Shown: positions 54,603 to 63,479 of the stretch, one piece after another | How the letters are laid out: each line of letters starts with the position of its first letter | Position numbering within the stretch: the first letter of the stretch is position 1 | The notes under the pieces: generated by a model | What the model saw: only the letters and a program-made list of their open reading frames with translations | Databases searched by the model: none | What the model was told of the DNA's origin: nothing | Position numbers and translations under genes: made by a program | Assembly (NCBI RefSeq): GCF_014472415.1 | Contig: NZ_JACSZV010000010.1 | Coordinates: 1 to 64,000, forward strand | Direction of reading: 5' to 3' | DNA length: 64,000 nucleotides | DNA from: Pseudomonas sp. N40(2020) | Lineage (GTDB): Bacteria; Pseudomonadota; Gammaproteobacteria; Pseudomonadales; Pseudomonadaceae

Positions 54603-55184
54603 TTACTTCTCGAAACCGCTCGAAGGGAACACATCAGTCCCCCGCCAACGCCGCACCGAACGCTGGAAGAACAAGCTGTTCGGCACCTGCACCATCGCGC
54701 TGCCGGTGCCCAGTTCTTCAGCTTCGATCAACGTGGTGTAGAGCAGATTGATCGCCACCACCCGTCCTTTGACGCCGGGCTTGTCGGTGGTGTCGACCAA
54801 CTCGACCACATCACCGAGGCGAAACGGCCCGACGGTGAAGATCAGAATCGCGCAGAGCAGATTCGACAGCACACTCCACATCGCGAAGAACGCCACCGCC
54901 GCCACCGCGACGAAACCCGACAGCGCGGTCCACAGCACCGTGGCCGAGACGCCGAGGCGCTGCAGGACAAAGATCACCGCACTGCCCATGATCAGCCAGC
55001 GCAACACGCCACGCAGCGGCATCAGCAGTTGCGGCGGAAACGGGTAACGCTCGCCCAGACGGGTCAGGCATTTGGCGACAAAGCGCTGGGCAATGTAACC
55101 GGCCAGCAGGATCAGCAGAATCTGCACGCCAAGCCAGATCGGCTCGACCCACATGGCGGGCAGCGGCAGCTTGAACGCTTCCAT
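54603..55184 (-). CDS. Small MscS-like mechanosensitive channel protein
   Basis: 193 residues from the ATG of MEAFKLPLPAMWVEPIW at 55184, one base into the upstream yheS stop (TGATG), so translation is coupled. Three membrane segments are followed by an MscS-type beta domain: ALSGFVAVAAVAFFAMWSVLSNLL as pore-lining helix, then GPFRLGDVVELV and VVAINLLYTTLIEAEE. It is short and lacks the full C-terminal cage of MscS. A role in osmotic release is inferred from family only. Confidence 0.85.
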   Translation of the reverse strand: MEAFKLPLPAMWVEPIWLGVQILLILLAGYIAQRFVAKCLTRLGERYPFPPQLLMPLRGVLRWLIMGSAVIFVLQRLGVSATVLWTALSGFVAVAAVAFFAMWSVLSNLLCAILIFTVGPFRLGDVVELVDTTDKPGVKGRVVAINLLYTTLIEAEELGTGSAMVQVPNSLFFQRSVRRWRGTDVFPSSGFEK

Positions 55185-57094
55185 CAGGACAACGCCTCCA
55201 GCTCCGCCTGCATGCTTTCCAGCATTTCGAGGGCTTCCATCCACGCCTCTTCAAGTTCCGCTTCGCGCACTTTCAGCTTGGCCTGCTCGGCCAGCAGATC
55301 ACGCAACTCGTTCTTGCGTGCCGGCTCGTAGATTTCGCTGTCGCCGAGACTGGCATCGACCTTGGCCAGTTTTTCGTGGAGCTTGCCCAGTTCGGCTTCA
55401 AGCTTGTCGGCTTCACGCTTGTGCGGTGCCAGTTGCTGACGCAACGCAGCAGCGGCCTGACGCTGAGCCTTCTTGTCGGTTTTGTCCGGGTTCACCGGGG
55501 TGTTGCTGACCGGCGCATTGCGTTGACGGTATTCCACCAGCCAACGCGCATAGTCTTCGAGGTCGCCGTCGAATTCTTCGACCTTGCCGTCGGCGACCAG
55601 ATAGAAGTTGTCGGTGGTGCTCTTGAGCAAGTGACGATCGTGAGAGACCACGAGAACCGCGCCACTGAACTCCTGCAACGCCATGGTCAGCGCCAGGCGC
55701 ATTTCCAGATCGAGGTGGTTGGTCGGTTCGTCGAGCAGCAACAGGTTCGGCCGCTCCCAGGCGATCAACGCCAGGGCCAGACGCGCCTTCTCGCCACCGG
55801 AGAAATTCAGTACCGGCTCGTCGAGCCGCGCGCCACGGAAGTCGAAACCACCGAGGAAGTCACGCAGGGTCTGCTCACGCTCGGTCGGCGCCAGACGCTG
55901 CAAGTGCAGCAACGGGCTGGCCTTGGAGTCCAGTGAGTCGAGTTGATGCTGGGCGAAGTAGCCGACCACGGTGTTCTCGCCTCGGGTCAGGCGACCGGCC
56001 AGCGGTTGCAGCTCACCGGCGAGGTTCTTGATCAGCGTCGATTTACCCGCACCGTTGGGCCCGAGCAGACCGATCCGCGCGCCGGGGGTCAGTTGCAGCT
56101 TGACCTTCTCCAGCACGGTTCGGTCGCCGTAGCCCAGGTTCGCATCGGACAAATCAATCAACGTGCTGGAAATCTTCGTCGACTCGCGGAACACGAAGTC
56201 GAACGGCGAATCGACGTGAGCCGCCGACAACTCTTCCATGCGCTCCAGCGCCTTGATCCGGCTCTGGGCCTGACGGGCCTTGGTGGCCTGAGCCTTGAAG
56301 CGGGCGATGTAGCTTTCCATGTGCGCACGCTGCGCCTGTTGCTTCTCGTAGGCCTGTTGCTGCTGGGCCAGACGCTCGGCACGGGCGCGTTCGAACGCGG
56401 TGTAGCCGCCCCGATACAGGGTGATTTTGCGTTGATCGACGTGGGCAACATGGTCGACGACTTCGTCGAGGAAATCGCGGTCGTGGGAAATCAGCAGCAA
56501 GGTGCCCGGATAGCTCTTCAGCCACTCTTCGAGCCAGATGATGGCGTCGAGGTCCAAGTGGTTGGTCGGTTCGTCGAGCAGCAGCAAGTCCGATGGGCAC
56601 ATCAATGCCTGCGCCAGATTCAGACGCATCCGCCATCCACCGGAGAAATCTCCTACCTGGCGATCCATCTGCTCATTGGTGAAACCCAGACCGGCGAGCA
56701 ACTTGCGCGCCCGCGCGTCGGCGGTGTAGCCGTCAGCGCTGTCGAGTTCGGCGTGCAGGCGAGCCAGCGCCACGCCGTCATGGGCCGCTTCGGCCACTGC
56801 AAGGTCGCGTTGCACCTCACGTAGACGCAGGTCGCCATCGAGCACATAGTCGACCGCCAGGCGCTCGAGGGTATCGACCTCCTGACGCATGTGCGCGATC
56901 CGCCAGTCAGCCGGAAGCAGGCAATCGCCCGAATCGGGGTGCAACTCGCCGCGCAGCAAGGCAAACAGGCTGGATTTGCCGGCGCCGTTGGCACCGATGA
57001 GGCCGGCTTTGTGGCCGGCGTGCAGGGTCAGCTCGGCGTCTTCTAGCAGACGTTGCGGGCCACGCTGTAAAGTCAGGTTCTGAAGTCGGATCAT
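55184..57094 (-). CDS. yheS: ABC-F family ATPase YheS
   Basis: 636-residue protein with two ABC domains in one chain and no membrane segments. First cassette: Walker A GANGAGKSS (about 34-42), signature FSGGWRMR and Walker B LLLLDEPTNHLDLD. Second: GPNGAGKST, FSGGEKARLALAL and LLLLDEPTNHLDLE. An arm/linker lies at about 240-310. The C-terminal 110 residues are a charged coiled coil. ABC-F proteins act on the ribosome to relieve stalls. The N-terminal sequence is closer to YheS than to Uup or EttA. It precedes the MscS-like gene in a two-gene unit. Confidence 0.9.
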   Translation of the reverse strand: MIRLQNLTLQRGPQRLLEDAELTLHAGHKAGLIGANGAGKSSLFALLRGELHPDSGDCLLPADWRIAHMRQEVDTLERLAVDYVLDGDLRLREVQRDLAVAEAAHDGVALARLHAELDSADGYTADARARKLLAGLGFTNEQMDRQVGDFSGGWRMRLNLAQALMCPSDLLLLDEPTNHLDLDAIIWLEEWLKSYPGTLLLISHDRDFLDEVVDHVAHVDQRKITLYRGGYTAFERARAERLAQQQQAYEKQQAQRAHMESYIARFKAQATKARQAQSRIKALERMEELSAAHVDSPFDFVFRESTKISSTLIDLSDANLGYGDRTVLEKVKLQLTPGARIGLLGPNGAGKSTLIKNLAGELQPLAGRLTRGENTVVGYFAQHQLDSLDSKASPLLHLQRLAPTEREQTLRDFLGGFDFRGARLDEPVLNFSGGEKARLALALIAWERPNLLLLDEPTNHLDLEMRLALTMALQEFSGAVLVVSHDRHLLKSTTDNFYLVADGKVEEFDGDLEDYARWLVEYRQRNAPVSNTPVNPDKTDKKAQRQAAAALRQQLAPHKREADKLEAELGKLHEKLAKVDASLGDSEIYEPARKNELRDLLAEQAKLKVREAELEEAWMEALEMLESMQAELEALS

Positions 57095-57144
57095 AATGGC
57101 GGCGGAGTCTACCAGCTTCGCTCACAACTGGCGCGAGTAGCACG

Positions 57145-57606
57145 ATGTCCTCTGACCTGTGGAGCTTTTCCCTTGCCACCTACGCCCGCCCGGGCGTGGA
57201 AGACGCCTGCCTGCAACTGCAAACGGCGGGGGCCAATGTGTGCCTGCTGCTGTGCGGTTTATGGCTGGAACAACGCGGCGTGGCCTGCGATCAACAGCGC
57301 GTGCAACAGCTTCAGGCGTTGACCGAGCCTTGGGATATCGAGGTCGTGCAGCCGTTGCGTGCACTGCGCATGCAATGGAAGGCGGGGGCTATGGAAGATG
57401 CGGTGTTGAAAGGCATGCGTGACCAAGTCAAGGCGCTGGAGCTTGAGGCTGAGCGTGCGTTGTTGTCACGGCTGGAGGGGATTGCGCAGATGTGGGCGCG
57501 CAATGTATCGGGGTCGATGGCATGGCTGGAGGCGCTGGCAGGCCCAAGAGCCAGCCCGAACCGCGATGCGCTGCAAGTGCTGCGCATCGCGGCGACCGGT
57601 ACTTAG
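57145..57606 (+). CDS. TIGR02444 family helical protein
   Basis: 153-residue mostly helical protein beginning MSSDLWSFSLATYARPGVED. Conserved features include ACLQLQTAGANVCLLLCGLWLE, here residues 21-42, and WDIEVVQPLRALRMQWK. No catalytic motif is apparent. It diverges from yheS and converges on algP, whose stop overlaps its own by four bases. Function is unknown; such proteins are common in Pseudomonas next to algP. Confidence 0.83.
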   Translation: MSSDLWSFSLATYARPGVEDACLQLQTAGANVCLLLCGLWLEQRGVACDQQRVQQLQALTEPWDIEVVQPLRALRMQWKAGAMEDAVLKGMRDQVKALELEAERALLSRLEGIAQMWARNVSGSMAWLEALAGPRASPNRDALQVLRIAATGT

Positions 57607-58760
57607 GAAGCGCTGGTCGGGTTGCTGGTGACGCTCGACGCAGCGGCTGGCGTTGGCGCAGTCGTAGAGGTCGAGGTAGTGGCAGCTGGCGCAGGTGCTG
57701 CTGGCGAGGCCGAGGTTGCCGGTGCGGCAGGCTTGGCAGCTGTCGCGGTGGCCGGTTTGGCAGCGGCTGGTTTGGCAGCTGGTTTTGCTGCGGGCTTGGC
57801 AGCCGGTTTTGCGGCAGCAGGTTTGGCAGCGGCGGCCGGTTTAGCGACTGGCTTGACTGCTGGTTTAGCAGCAGGCTTGGCGGCGGCTTTCACTGCAGGT
57901 TTTGCAGCAGGCTTGGCAGCTGGTTTTGCGGCGACTTTGGCAGCTGGTTTTGCAGCCGCTTTAGCAGCAACTGGTTTGGCGGCGGACTTGGCGGCAGGTT
58001 TTGCAGCGGCAGTTTTAGCGGCTGGTTTCACTGCGGTTTTAGCGGCCGGTTTTGCAGCTGCGGTTTTCGCTGGAGTCGCTTTGACTGCGGCTGTTTTTGC
58101 AGCGGGTTTTGCCGCAGCAGTTTTGGCGGCAGCAGGTTTTGCCGCAGTGGTTTTAGCCGCCGGTTTCGCAGCGCTCGCCGCAGCCGGTTTTTTTGCCGCA
58201 GGCTTGGCAGCGGGTTTTGCTGCAGCTTTCACGGGCGCTTTGGCCACTGGTTTTGCGGCGGCTTTAGCGGCTGGTTTTGCAGCAGCGGTTTTCGCCGGCG
58301 CCTTGGCTGCAGCAGGTTTGGCTGCGGCTTTCTTGGCAGGTGCCGCCGCTGGTTTGGCCGAGCGGGACGACAATACTTTGCCCACTGCTTCCTGGACACG
58401 ACCAACACCCTGGGCCAGTTTCAGGCTTTCCTGGGCATCGCGCTTGAGTTGCAGAATGTAGCTGCGAGTGTCGGACTGACGCTCTTTCAGCGCATCGAGC
58501 AGGTCTTCAAGTTCTTTCACCGCGCCTTTGGCTTTGGTCTGTGCCTTGGCTTTGCCGGCGGCAGCTGCGTCCTGCAATTTGGTGCGGGATTTGTGCAGTT
58601 TTTCTTGCGCCTTGCCGCGTTGCTTTTCCAGTTTGGCGAGCAGTTTTTCAGCATCAGCCAAGGCTTGGGAGCAAGCGTTTTCCAGATGCTCGAGCAAGCT
58701 GCCCGAGAGTTGTTGGAGTAAGTGCAACGGAGTGTTTACAGGCTTCTTGGTGGCCGACAT
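57603..58760 (-). CDS. algP: Histone H1-like regulatory protein AlgP (AlgR3)
   Basis: 385-residue DNA-binding protein. The N-terminal third (about 1-130) is a charged coiled coil (LEHLENACSQALADAEKLLAKLE split here as residues 24-46). The C-terminal two thirds is a tract of KPAA and AAAKP-type repeats, about residues 135-345, like eukaryotic histone H1 tails, followed by an Ala/Pro/Ser/Thr-rich end. In P. aeruginosa it influences alginate gene expression. Repeat number differs between strains and can rearrange. The gene lies beside the FKBP gene and algQ, as in P. aeruginosa. Confidence 0.95.
   Translation of the reverse strand: MSATKKPVNTPLHLLQQLSGSLLEHLENACSQALADAEKLLAKLEKQRGKAQEKLHKSRTKLQDAAAAGKAKAQTKAKGAVKELEDLLDALKERQSDTRSYILQLKRDAQESLKLAQGVGRVQEAVGKVLSSRSAKPAAAPAKKAAAKPAAAKAPAKTAAAKPAAKAAAKPVAKAPVKAAAKPAAKPAAKKPAAASAAKPAAKTTAAKPAAAKTAAAKPAAKTAAVKATPAKTAAAKPAAKTAVKPAAKTAAAKPAAKSAAKPVAAKAAAKPAAKVAAKPAAKPAAKPAVKAAAKPAAKPAVKPVAKPAAAAKPAAAKPAAKPAAKPAAKPAAAKPATATAAKPAAPATSASPAAPAPAATTSTSTTAPTPAAASSVTSNPTSAS
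57735..58345 (-). repeat. KPAA-coding tandem repeat tract in algP
   Basis: Twelve-base units encoding KPAA and related AAKP or AAAK motifs repeat many times with variations within algP. Degenerate copies differ at third positions, which suggests purifying selection on the amino-acid pattern. Unequal exchange could change the copy number without a frameshift, because units are multiples of three. Confidence 0.85.
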
Positions 58761-58952
58761 GGTTTACCTCCTGGCTGACGTGAGTGCGGCTCATACTAGA
58801 CCTCTGCAGTTACCGCCGCTAGGTCATCTTGACAGTATCGAAACCGTTGCGTTGCAACGAAGTGAAAATGTTCTTCAACAAGTCAAAAGCAGTTCACCGT
58901 TACAGACGTTCGCGCTGGCATAATCCACCGCAATTCAGGACGGAGAGTGCCC

Positions 58953-59618
58953 ATGTCGCGCTACCTTTTTTTATCCCTCTGCGTGATTTTTTCAGCGGCC
59001 CACGCCGACGAAAAAACCACGGCGAACGACGCTCATGATCTGGCCTATAGTCTCGGTGCCAGCCTGGGCGAACGCTTGCGTCAGGAAGTCCCGCAGTTGC
59101 AGATCCAGGCACTGGTAGAAGGTTTGCAGCAGGCCTATCAAGGCAAGCCGCTGGCGCTGAGTGAGGCGCGCATCGAACAGATTCTGGCCGACCATGAATC
59201 GCAAAATGCCGAGCACGCCGCGATGCCTTCGAGCGACGCCGCGATGGAAAACGAGCAGCGTTTCCTGACGGCTGAAAAAGCCAAACCGGGAGTGAAGCAA
59301 CTGGCCGACGGCATCCTGCTCACCGAGCTGACGCCAGGCACCGGCGCCAAGGCAGGCCCTGATGGAAAAGTCCAGGTGTTGTACATCGGTCGTTTGCCGG
59401 ACGGCACCGTGTTCGATCAGAACACTCAGCCGCAATGGTTCAACCTCGACAGCGTGATCGCCGGTTGGCGCACCGCGCTGCAAAATATGCCGGTGGGTGC
59501 GAAATGGCGACTGGTGATTCCATCGGATCAGGCTTATGGCGCCGACGGTGCCGGCGACCTGATCGCACCGTTCACACCGTTGGTTTTTGAAGTCGAATTA
59601 CGTGGCGCGACGAGTTGA
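58953..59618 (+). CDS. FKBP-type peptidyl-prolyl isomerase, exported
   Basis: 221 residues from the ATG at 58953, which has GGAG seven bases upstream; a GTG two codons earlier is less likely. A signal peptide (cut after about AHA, residue 17) exports it. The helical N-terminal dimerisation domain (about 20-105) is followed by an FKBP domain (about 115-221), with GKVQVLYIGRLPDGTVFD and VGAKWRLVIPSDQAYGADG. It resembles Mip/FkpA and is the neighbour of algP and algQ, as in P. aeruginosa. It probably folds envelope proteins. Confidence 0.9.
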   Translation: MSRYLFLSLCVIFSAAHADEKTTANDAHDLAYSLGASLGERLRQEVPQLQIQALVEGLQQAYQGKPLALSEARIEQILADHESQNAEHAAMPSSDAAMENEQRFLTAEKAKPGVKQLADGILLTELTPGTGAKAGPDGKVQVLYIGRLPDGTVFDQNTQPQWFNLDSVIAGWRTALQNMPVGAKWRLVIPSDQAYGADGAGDLIAPFTPLVFEVELRGATS

Positions 59619-59625
59619 TCAGGCA

Positions 59626-59659
59626 TAAAAAAACGGTGCGCCTGAGCGCACCGTTTTTT
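59626..59659. terminator. Bidirectional terminator between the FKBP gene and algQ
   Basis: ACGGTGCGC pairs with GCGCACCGT around a short loop, flanked by an A run and a T run. It suits both convergent genes. Confidence 0.92.
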
Positions 59660-59673
59660 GTTGAAAGCGTCAG

Positions 59674-60132
59674 TCAGGCCTCAACCGAATCTTCTTCCTT
59701 GTGTGCCGTATGCAGCACTTCAATCAGGCAGTCTTCCAGTTCAAAACGTTCGTGAAGCAGGCCACCGAGTTCCTTGAATTTCTCCGCAACGCATTTGCCT
59801 TCGTCGCAAAGGTCGTTGAACGCGAGGAGTTTTTCGGTGATGACATCGATGCGCGGATAAATTGTCTCGGCCAATTCAAGGCCGCGCTTGTCGTTGAACG
59901 CCTTGGCTTCACCGGTCAGTTGTTCGTAGATTTCGAAGTGCCCGGCTGATACGTAGTCGACCAGCACACCGCAGAATTCCTGCAAGGGCTTGCGGTTCTC
60001 GCTCAACTTCTCAGGTTTCGCACCAAGAGCATCATAGGCCCGAACCAGTTCATGCCGCTCTTGCAACCAGCGGTCGATCAGCAGATGAACTCCACCCCAA
60101 CGTTCCTGAGCATTCTGACAACTTTCGAGCAT
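59674..60132 (-). CDS. algQ: Anti-sigma-70 factor AlgQ (Rsd family)
   Basis: 152 residues from the ATG of [22 protein letters not shown] at 60132; the open frame to 60159 adds non-conserved residues. It is an all-helical protein that binds region 4 of sigma-70 and reduces its use of core polymerase, favouring alternative sigma factors. AlgQ also affects alginate and virulence regulation in P. aeruginosa. [15 protein letters not shown] and [15 protein letters not shown] are family marks. The 6S RNA gene in this window acts on the same polymerase form. Confidence 0.95.
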   Translation of the reverse strand: MLESCQNAQERWGGVHLLIDRWLQERHELVRAYDALGAKPEKLSENRKPLQEFCGVLVDYVSAGHFEIYEQLTGEAKAFNDKRGLELAETIYPRIDVITEKLLAFNDLCDEGKCVAEKFKELGGLLHERFELEDCLIEVLHTAHKEEDSVEA

Positions 60133-60315
60133 GGCGATCTCTCTTCCCTTGTGGGTCATGCTGCTCTACACCCGCGTCCCGCCTCTGGTTTTGGCTTGGG
60201 GGACGGTCGGGCAGAGCGTCATCGAGCAACATAAATCCAATGACACGTGCGGGCCAGATTATGCCCGCACGCCTATGGCTTCAAGGTACGCAGGAGATAA
60301 AGTTCATACAAGTGT

Positions 60316-60867
60316 TTAATCCCGGACCAGCGCTGAGTGCGACGCTTCGCCGCTGAGCGGTCGCTGCAGAGCGCCCCAGCCCAGGCGCAACAATTGATAA
60401 ATGGCAAGAATCGACACCGCGACAAAGAACAACAGACTCCACTCCGGGACACTCAGATCGAACAGCGTCCAGGAAATTTCCGCGCAGTCTGCGCCACCGT
60501 TAGACATCCTTTGCAGCGCGCAGAGCCACGGAAAGCCGCTGAACAGCGTCTCGGGCGCCGGTGAGCAATTCAACAGTTGCAGCACCGGATCGCTTTGTAT
60601 CAGCACCTGCCGCCAGGCCGCCGTGGTGCCGCCGAGGCTCGTCAGCAGCGCAAGCAGCCAGTAAAGCGAAAGGCCGACACGTTTGGGTCCGTGGATCGCC
60701 GCCAGACCGCAAAATGCCGACAGCAACGTCAGGAACAGCCGCTGCACCAGGCAGAGACTGCACGGCGTAAGGCCGACCACGTATTCAAGATAATAGGAAG
60801 CTCCCAGAGCAAAGGCTCCCGCAGTGAAAGCCATGAAGAACAAGGAGCGTGAGCAGGCCAACGACAT
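60316..60867 (-). CDS. dsbH: DsbB-type disulfide bond protein (DsbH)
   Basis: 183-residue membrane protein with four hydrophobic segments. The first redox pair is CSLC (Cys36/Cys39), and the periplasmic loop holds Cys101, Cys116 and Cys128, so a second pair can form. DsbB proteins pass electrons from DsbA to quinone. Pseudomonas has two DsbB homologues, and this location beside algQ and hemY matches DsbH. The gap to hemY (218 bases) is free of genes and holds its promoter. Confidence 0.88.
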   Translation of the reverse strand: MSLACSRSLFFMAFTAGAFALGASYYLEYVVGLTPCSLCLVQRLFLTLLSAFCGLAAIHGPKRVGLSLYWLLALLTSLGGTTAAWRQVLIQSDPVLQLLNCSPAPETLFSGFPWLCALQRMSNGGADCAEISWTLFDLSVPEWSLLFFVAVSILAIYQLLRLGWGALQRPLSGEASHSALVRD

Positions 60868-61059
60868 GGCTTTTCCGTAACAGTAGAGACAGGCGGTTAC
60901 GGTAGAGGAAAGCGTGTCAGCCTTTCAAGGCGACACCCTGCCGACAGTTCACCAGAGGTGTAGGGAAAACCCGACAGGTTCGAGAGGAATTGGTGTAGTC
61001 CGCTGTAGGACTTTGCCCTTAGCACTCACTGAAGTTGAATTTAGGGTCACCAAAAGTGA

Positions 61060-61081
61060 GCGAGGGAGCAACCTCCCTCGC
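61060..61081. repeat. Hairpin after hemY
   Basis: GCGAGGGA and TCCCTCGC form an eight-base perfect stem with a six-base loop, directly downstream of the hemY stop. On the minus strand only four T residues follow a few bases later, so it is a weak terminator or a small REP remnant. Confidence 0.45.
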
Positions 61082-61085
61082 GACT

Positions 61086-62324
61086 TCAAACGTGAGCCGG
61101 AACCGGCAGCGGCGCGGCCAAAAGGCGCTCATCGAGCAGACCCAGACCTTCCTGAAACAACTGATTGCTGCGCTCGGTATCGCCCAGTTGTGCGAGCAAG
61201 CGCGCCAGTTCCGCACAAGCTTCCGGATTGCGCTGCACGCGCAGGCTGTTTTCAAGATAGTCCCGCGCCTTGCCCCACAGGCTGGCTTGCAGACACAGAC
61301 GCCCCAACGTCAGGAGCAGGCTCGGATCGTGCGGATGATCCTTGAGCCAGCCTTCGGCGATTTGCAGCTGGCGTGCCGGATCAATGCCGCGCACTAAACC
61401 ATAAAGACGCGCCAGATGGCTGTCGTACTTGCGTTTGAGAGCGGTACGCAGCACTTCTTCCGCCTCGACCTGAGCACCCAGCTGGCGCAGTTGCTCGGCA
61501 TAGGCCAACACCAGCGGCGGCTCCTGACGTTGCGCCGAGGTGAGCTGTTGCCATGCCCGGTTGAGCGACTGCAAGCCGACTGTGCCGTCCTCTTCGCGCT
61601 GTGCAGCCAGTGAAAGGTTTTCACCCCAGGCACGACGCTCAAGCTCAGCCAGTTCGGCAGGTGGCAGGACTTTGTCCTTGCGCAGTTCGGGCAACAAACG
61701 AATCACCGCAGACCATTCGCCGCGCTGCTGATACAGACGCTGCAACTGGCGCAGCGTCTGCACATTATGTGGATGACGCTCGTGCATCGCCTGCAAAGTC
61801 ACTAGCGCACCGTCGGTGTCGCCACGATCGGTCTGCAATTGTGCGTGGCTCAAGGCAATCGCCAGCTCTGCCTGCGGCTGACGCTCCAGCGCTCGCTCGA
61901 GCAGATGATCGGATTCCTCGTAATTGCCTTGTTCGTTCGCCGCGCGGGCAGCGCCGAGGTAATACAGCAGCGGTTGGCGTTCGGCCTCAGCGGCTCGATA
62001 TAGATGACGCTGGGCGCTGGCCCAACGACCTTCAGCCAAGTCCAACTGACCATGCTCGATGGCCACCTGCACCCGGCGACTGCGGTTGCGCCGCGACCAT
62101 GGATTGACCACGCCGCTGGAGGCCATGACCAGCTCGACCAAAGCCTTGATGCCCCAGATCAGCAGCCACAGCATCGCGATCAGCGCCAGAGTCGCCCACA
62201 GGCTCGACTCGTAACGGAAGGACTTGTAAGCAACCAGCACGTAACCGGAATGCTCGGCAATCGCCAGGCCCAATGCCGCCGTCGCGGCTATCACCAGAAA
62301 CACGATCACATAGAGGCGTTTCAT
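61086..62324 (-). CDS. hemY: HemY-like TPR membrane protein
   Basis: 412-residue inner-membrane protein with two N-terminal membrane segments (about 3-22 and 40-62) and a large TPR-rich part. Repeats include RNRSRRVQVAIEHGQLDLAEGRW, then QPLLYYLGAARAANEQGNYEE and SLLLTLGRLCLQASLWGKARDYL, each covering part of its region. It is the protein called HemY in proteobacterial hemCDXY operons, not the protoporphyrinogen oxidase of Gram-positive bacteria. It overlaps hemX by four bases (ATGA), and the cluster is one operon. Confidence 0.92.
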   Translation of the reverse strand: MKRLYVIVFLVIAATAALGLAIAEHSGYVLVAYKSFRYESSLWATLALIAMLWLLIWGIKALVELVMASSGVVNPWSRRNRSRRVQVAIEHGQLDLAEGRWASAQRHLYRAAEAERQPLLYYLGAARAANEQGNYEESDHLLERALERQPQAELAIALSHAQLQTDRGDTDGALVTLQAMHERHPHNVQTLRQLQRLYQQRGEWSAVIRLLPELRKDKVLPPAELAELERRAWGENLSLAAQREEDGTVGLQSLNRAWQQLTSAQRQEPPLVLAYAEQLRQLGAQVEAEEVLRTALKRKYDSHLARLYGLVRGIDPARQLQIAEGWLKDHPHDPSLLLTLGRLCLQASLWGKARDYLENSLRVQRNPEACAELARLLAQLGDTERSNQLFQEGLGLLDERLLAAPLPVPAHV

Positions 62325-63463
62325 GGCGTGGCCTCCTGCGCGGTGTTGGCGGCAGGTTTGGCGAAAGGTTTCACCGACTCTTCGGCATTGACATTACGCC
62401 GTTCCAGATAGGCCTGAACCGCACTCAACGTGCCGGTCAAATCCGGGGTGTTGACGGTGACCGGTTCCTTGCTCAGCTCGCCGACTTGTTCCAGCATCAC
62501 TTTGCTTTGCGGATTGTCCGGATTGAAATTGCCTTTCAGGACGTCGCGCGCCTCGGCCATTGCCTGGGTGTACACCGCCGCCTGGCCATTGAGGGCCGCC
62601 CACTGCGCCTGCTCCAGCGCCAGACTCAAGGCCAGACGCACTTGGCTCAGACTCTGTCCGGCCAACAGCGGCTTCACATTCTTGTCCGCGTTGAAATCGA
62701 TACGAATGTAACGCGAGACCTGATCCCACCACTGCGCCCAACGACTGGCGCCGTCACCATCGGCAGTCAGGCCGAGCAGCGACTCGCCGCGATCCTTGTA
62801 TTCCGGCGCCAGTTCGGTGAGGTCAATAACCTGATCACGCAAGGCGCCCAGGCGCAGGAACAACCCGGTGCGATCAGGCTGCGCGGTGCTGCGCAGCGCG
62901 ACCAGGGTTTTCGCCACTTGTTCACGTGCAGCGAACGAGCCGGGGTCGTTCTGTTCGCGAAGGATTTCGTCAGCGCCTTGCACCAGGGCCTGGGCGCTGC
63001 TGATGTCCTGCAAGGCCGAAAGGCGCAGACTGGCCAAACGCAGCAGATGTTCGGCCTCAGCCAGTCGCCAGTCCTTGCGGCTGGCGCCGAGGACGGTTTC
63101 CAGACGTTGATTGAGGCGCTGCTGATCGCCCTGAAGCTGCGTCACCAGACGCTGGCGATCGGCGAGCTCGTCGGCCCCCGGCAACTGCGCGAGGCGCTCG
63201 GTCAGGCGCTGTTCGTTGAGCTTCAGGCTCTGCGCCTGATCGTTCAACGCCTGCACCTGACCCGACTGTTGTGCGGTGTTGGTCTGCAGGTGACGCACCT
63301 GCCAGGCACCCCAGCCACCGATCGCCACGCCGGCAGCGCCGAGCAACAGGGCGACAATGGCCAGTCCATTGCCTCGGCGCGGCTCTTTGGCCGGCGGTGG
63401 AGTTTCAACCTGAGCATCAATCACAGGTTGGACGTCATCTTTAGGCAAGGCTGTTTCGCTCAC
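62321..63463 (-). CDS. hemX: HemX-like membrane protein
   Basis: 380-residue protein annotated as uroporphyrinogen-III methyltransferase-like but without methyltransferase motifs. An N-terminal Pro/Glu-rich cytoplasmic segment (about 1-32) leads to one membrane span (GLAIVALLLGAAGVAIGGWG, about 33-52). A long coiled coil (about 60-130, Gln/Leu-rich) and a helical periplasmic domain follow. It lies between hemD and hemY on the same strand. A scaffold role in heme synthesis is the usual suggestion. Confidence 0.9.
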   Translation of the reverse strand: MSETALPKDDVQPVIDAQVETPPPAKEPRRGNGLAIVALLLGAAGVAIGGWGAWQVRHLQTNTAQQSGQVQALNDQAQSLKLNEQRLTERLAQLPGADELADRQRLVTQLQGDQQRLNQRLETVLGASRKDWRLAEAEHLLRLASLRLSALQDISSAQALVQGADEILREQNDPGSFAAREQVAKTLVALRSTAQPDRTGLFLRLGALRDQVIDLTELAPEYKDRGESLLGLTADGDGASRWAQWWDQVSRYIRIDFNADKNVKPLLAGQSLSQVRLALSLALEQAQWAALNGQAAVYTQAMAEARDVLKGNFNPDNPQSKVMLEQVGELSKEPVTVNTPDLTGTLSAVQAYLERRNVNAEESVKPFAKPAANTAQEATP

Positions 63464-63479
63464 GTATCCATCCTTTGCA

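Noticed and set aside
57622..58461. An Ala/Gly-rich plus-strand frame opposite the algP repeats
   Set aside because: The low-complexity pattern follows from reading the KPAA repeats backwards; algP is the recognised gene.
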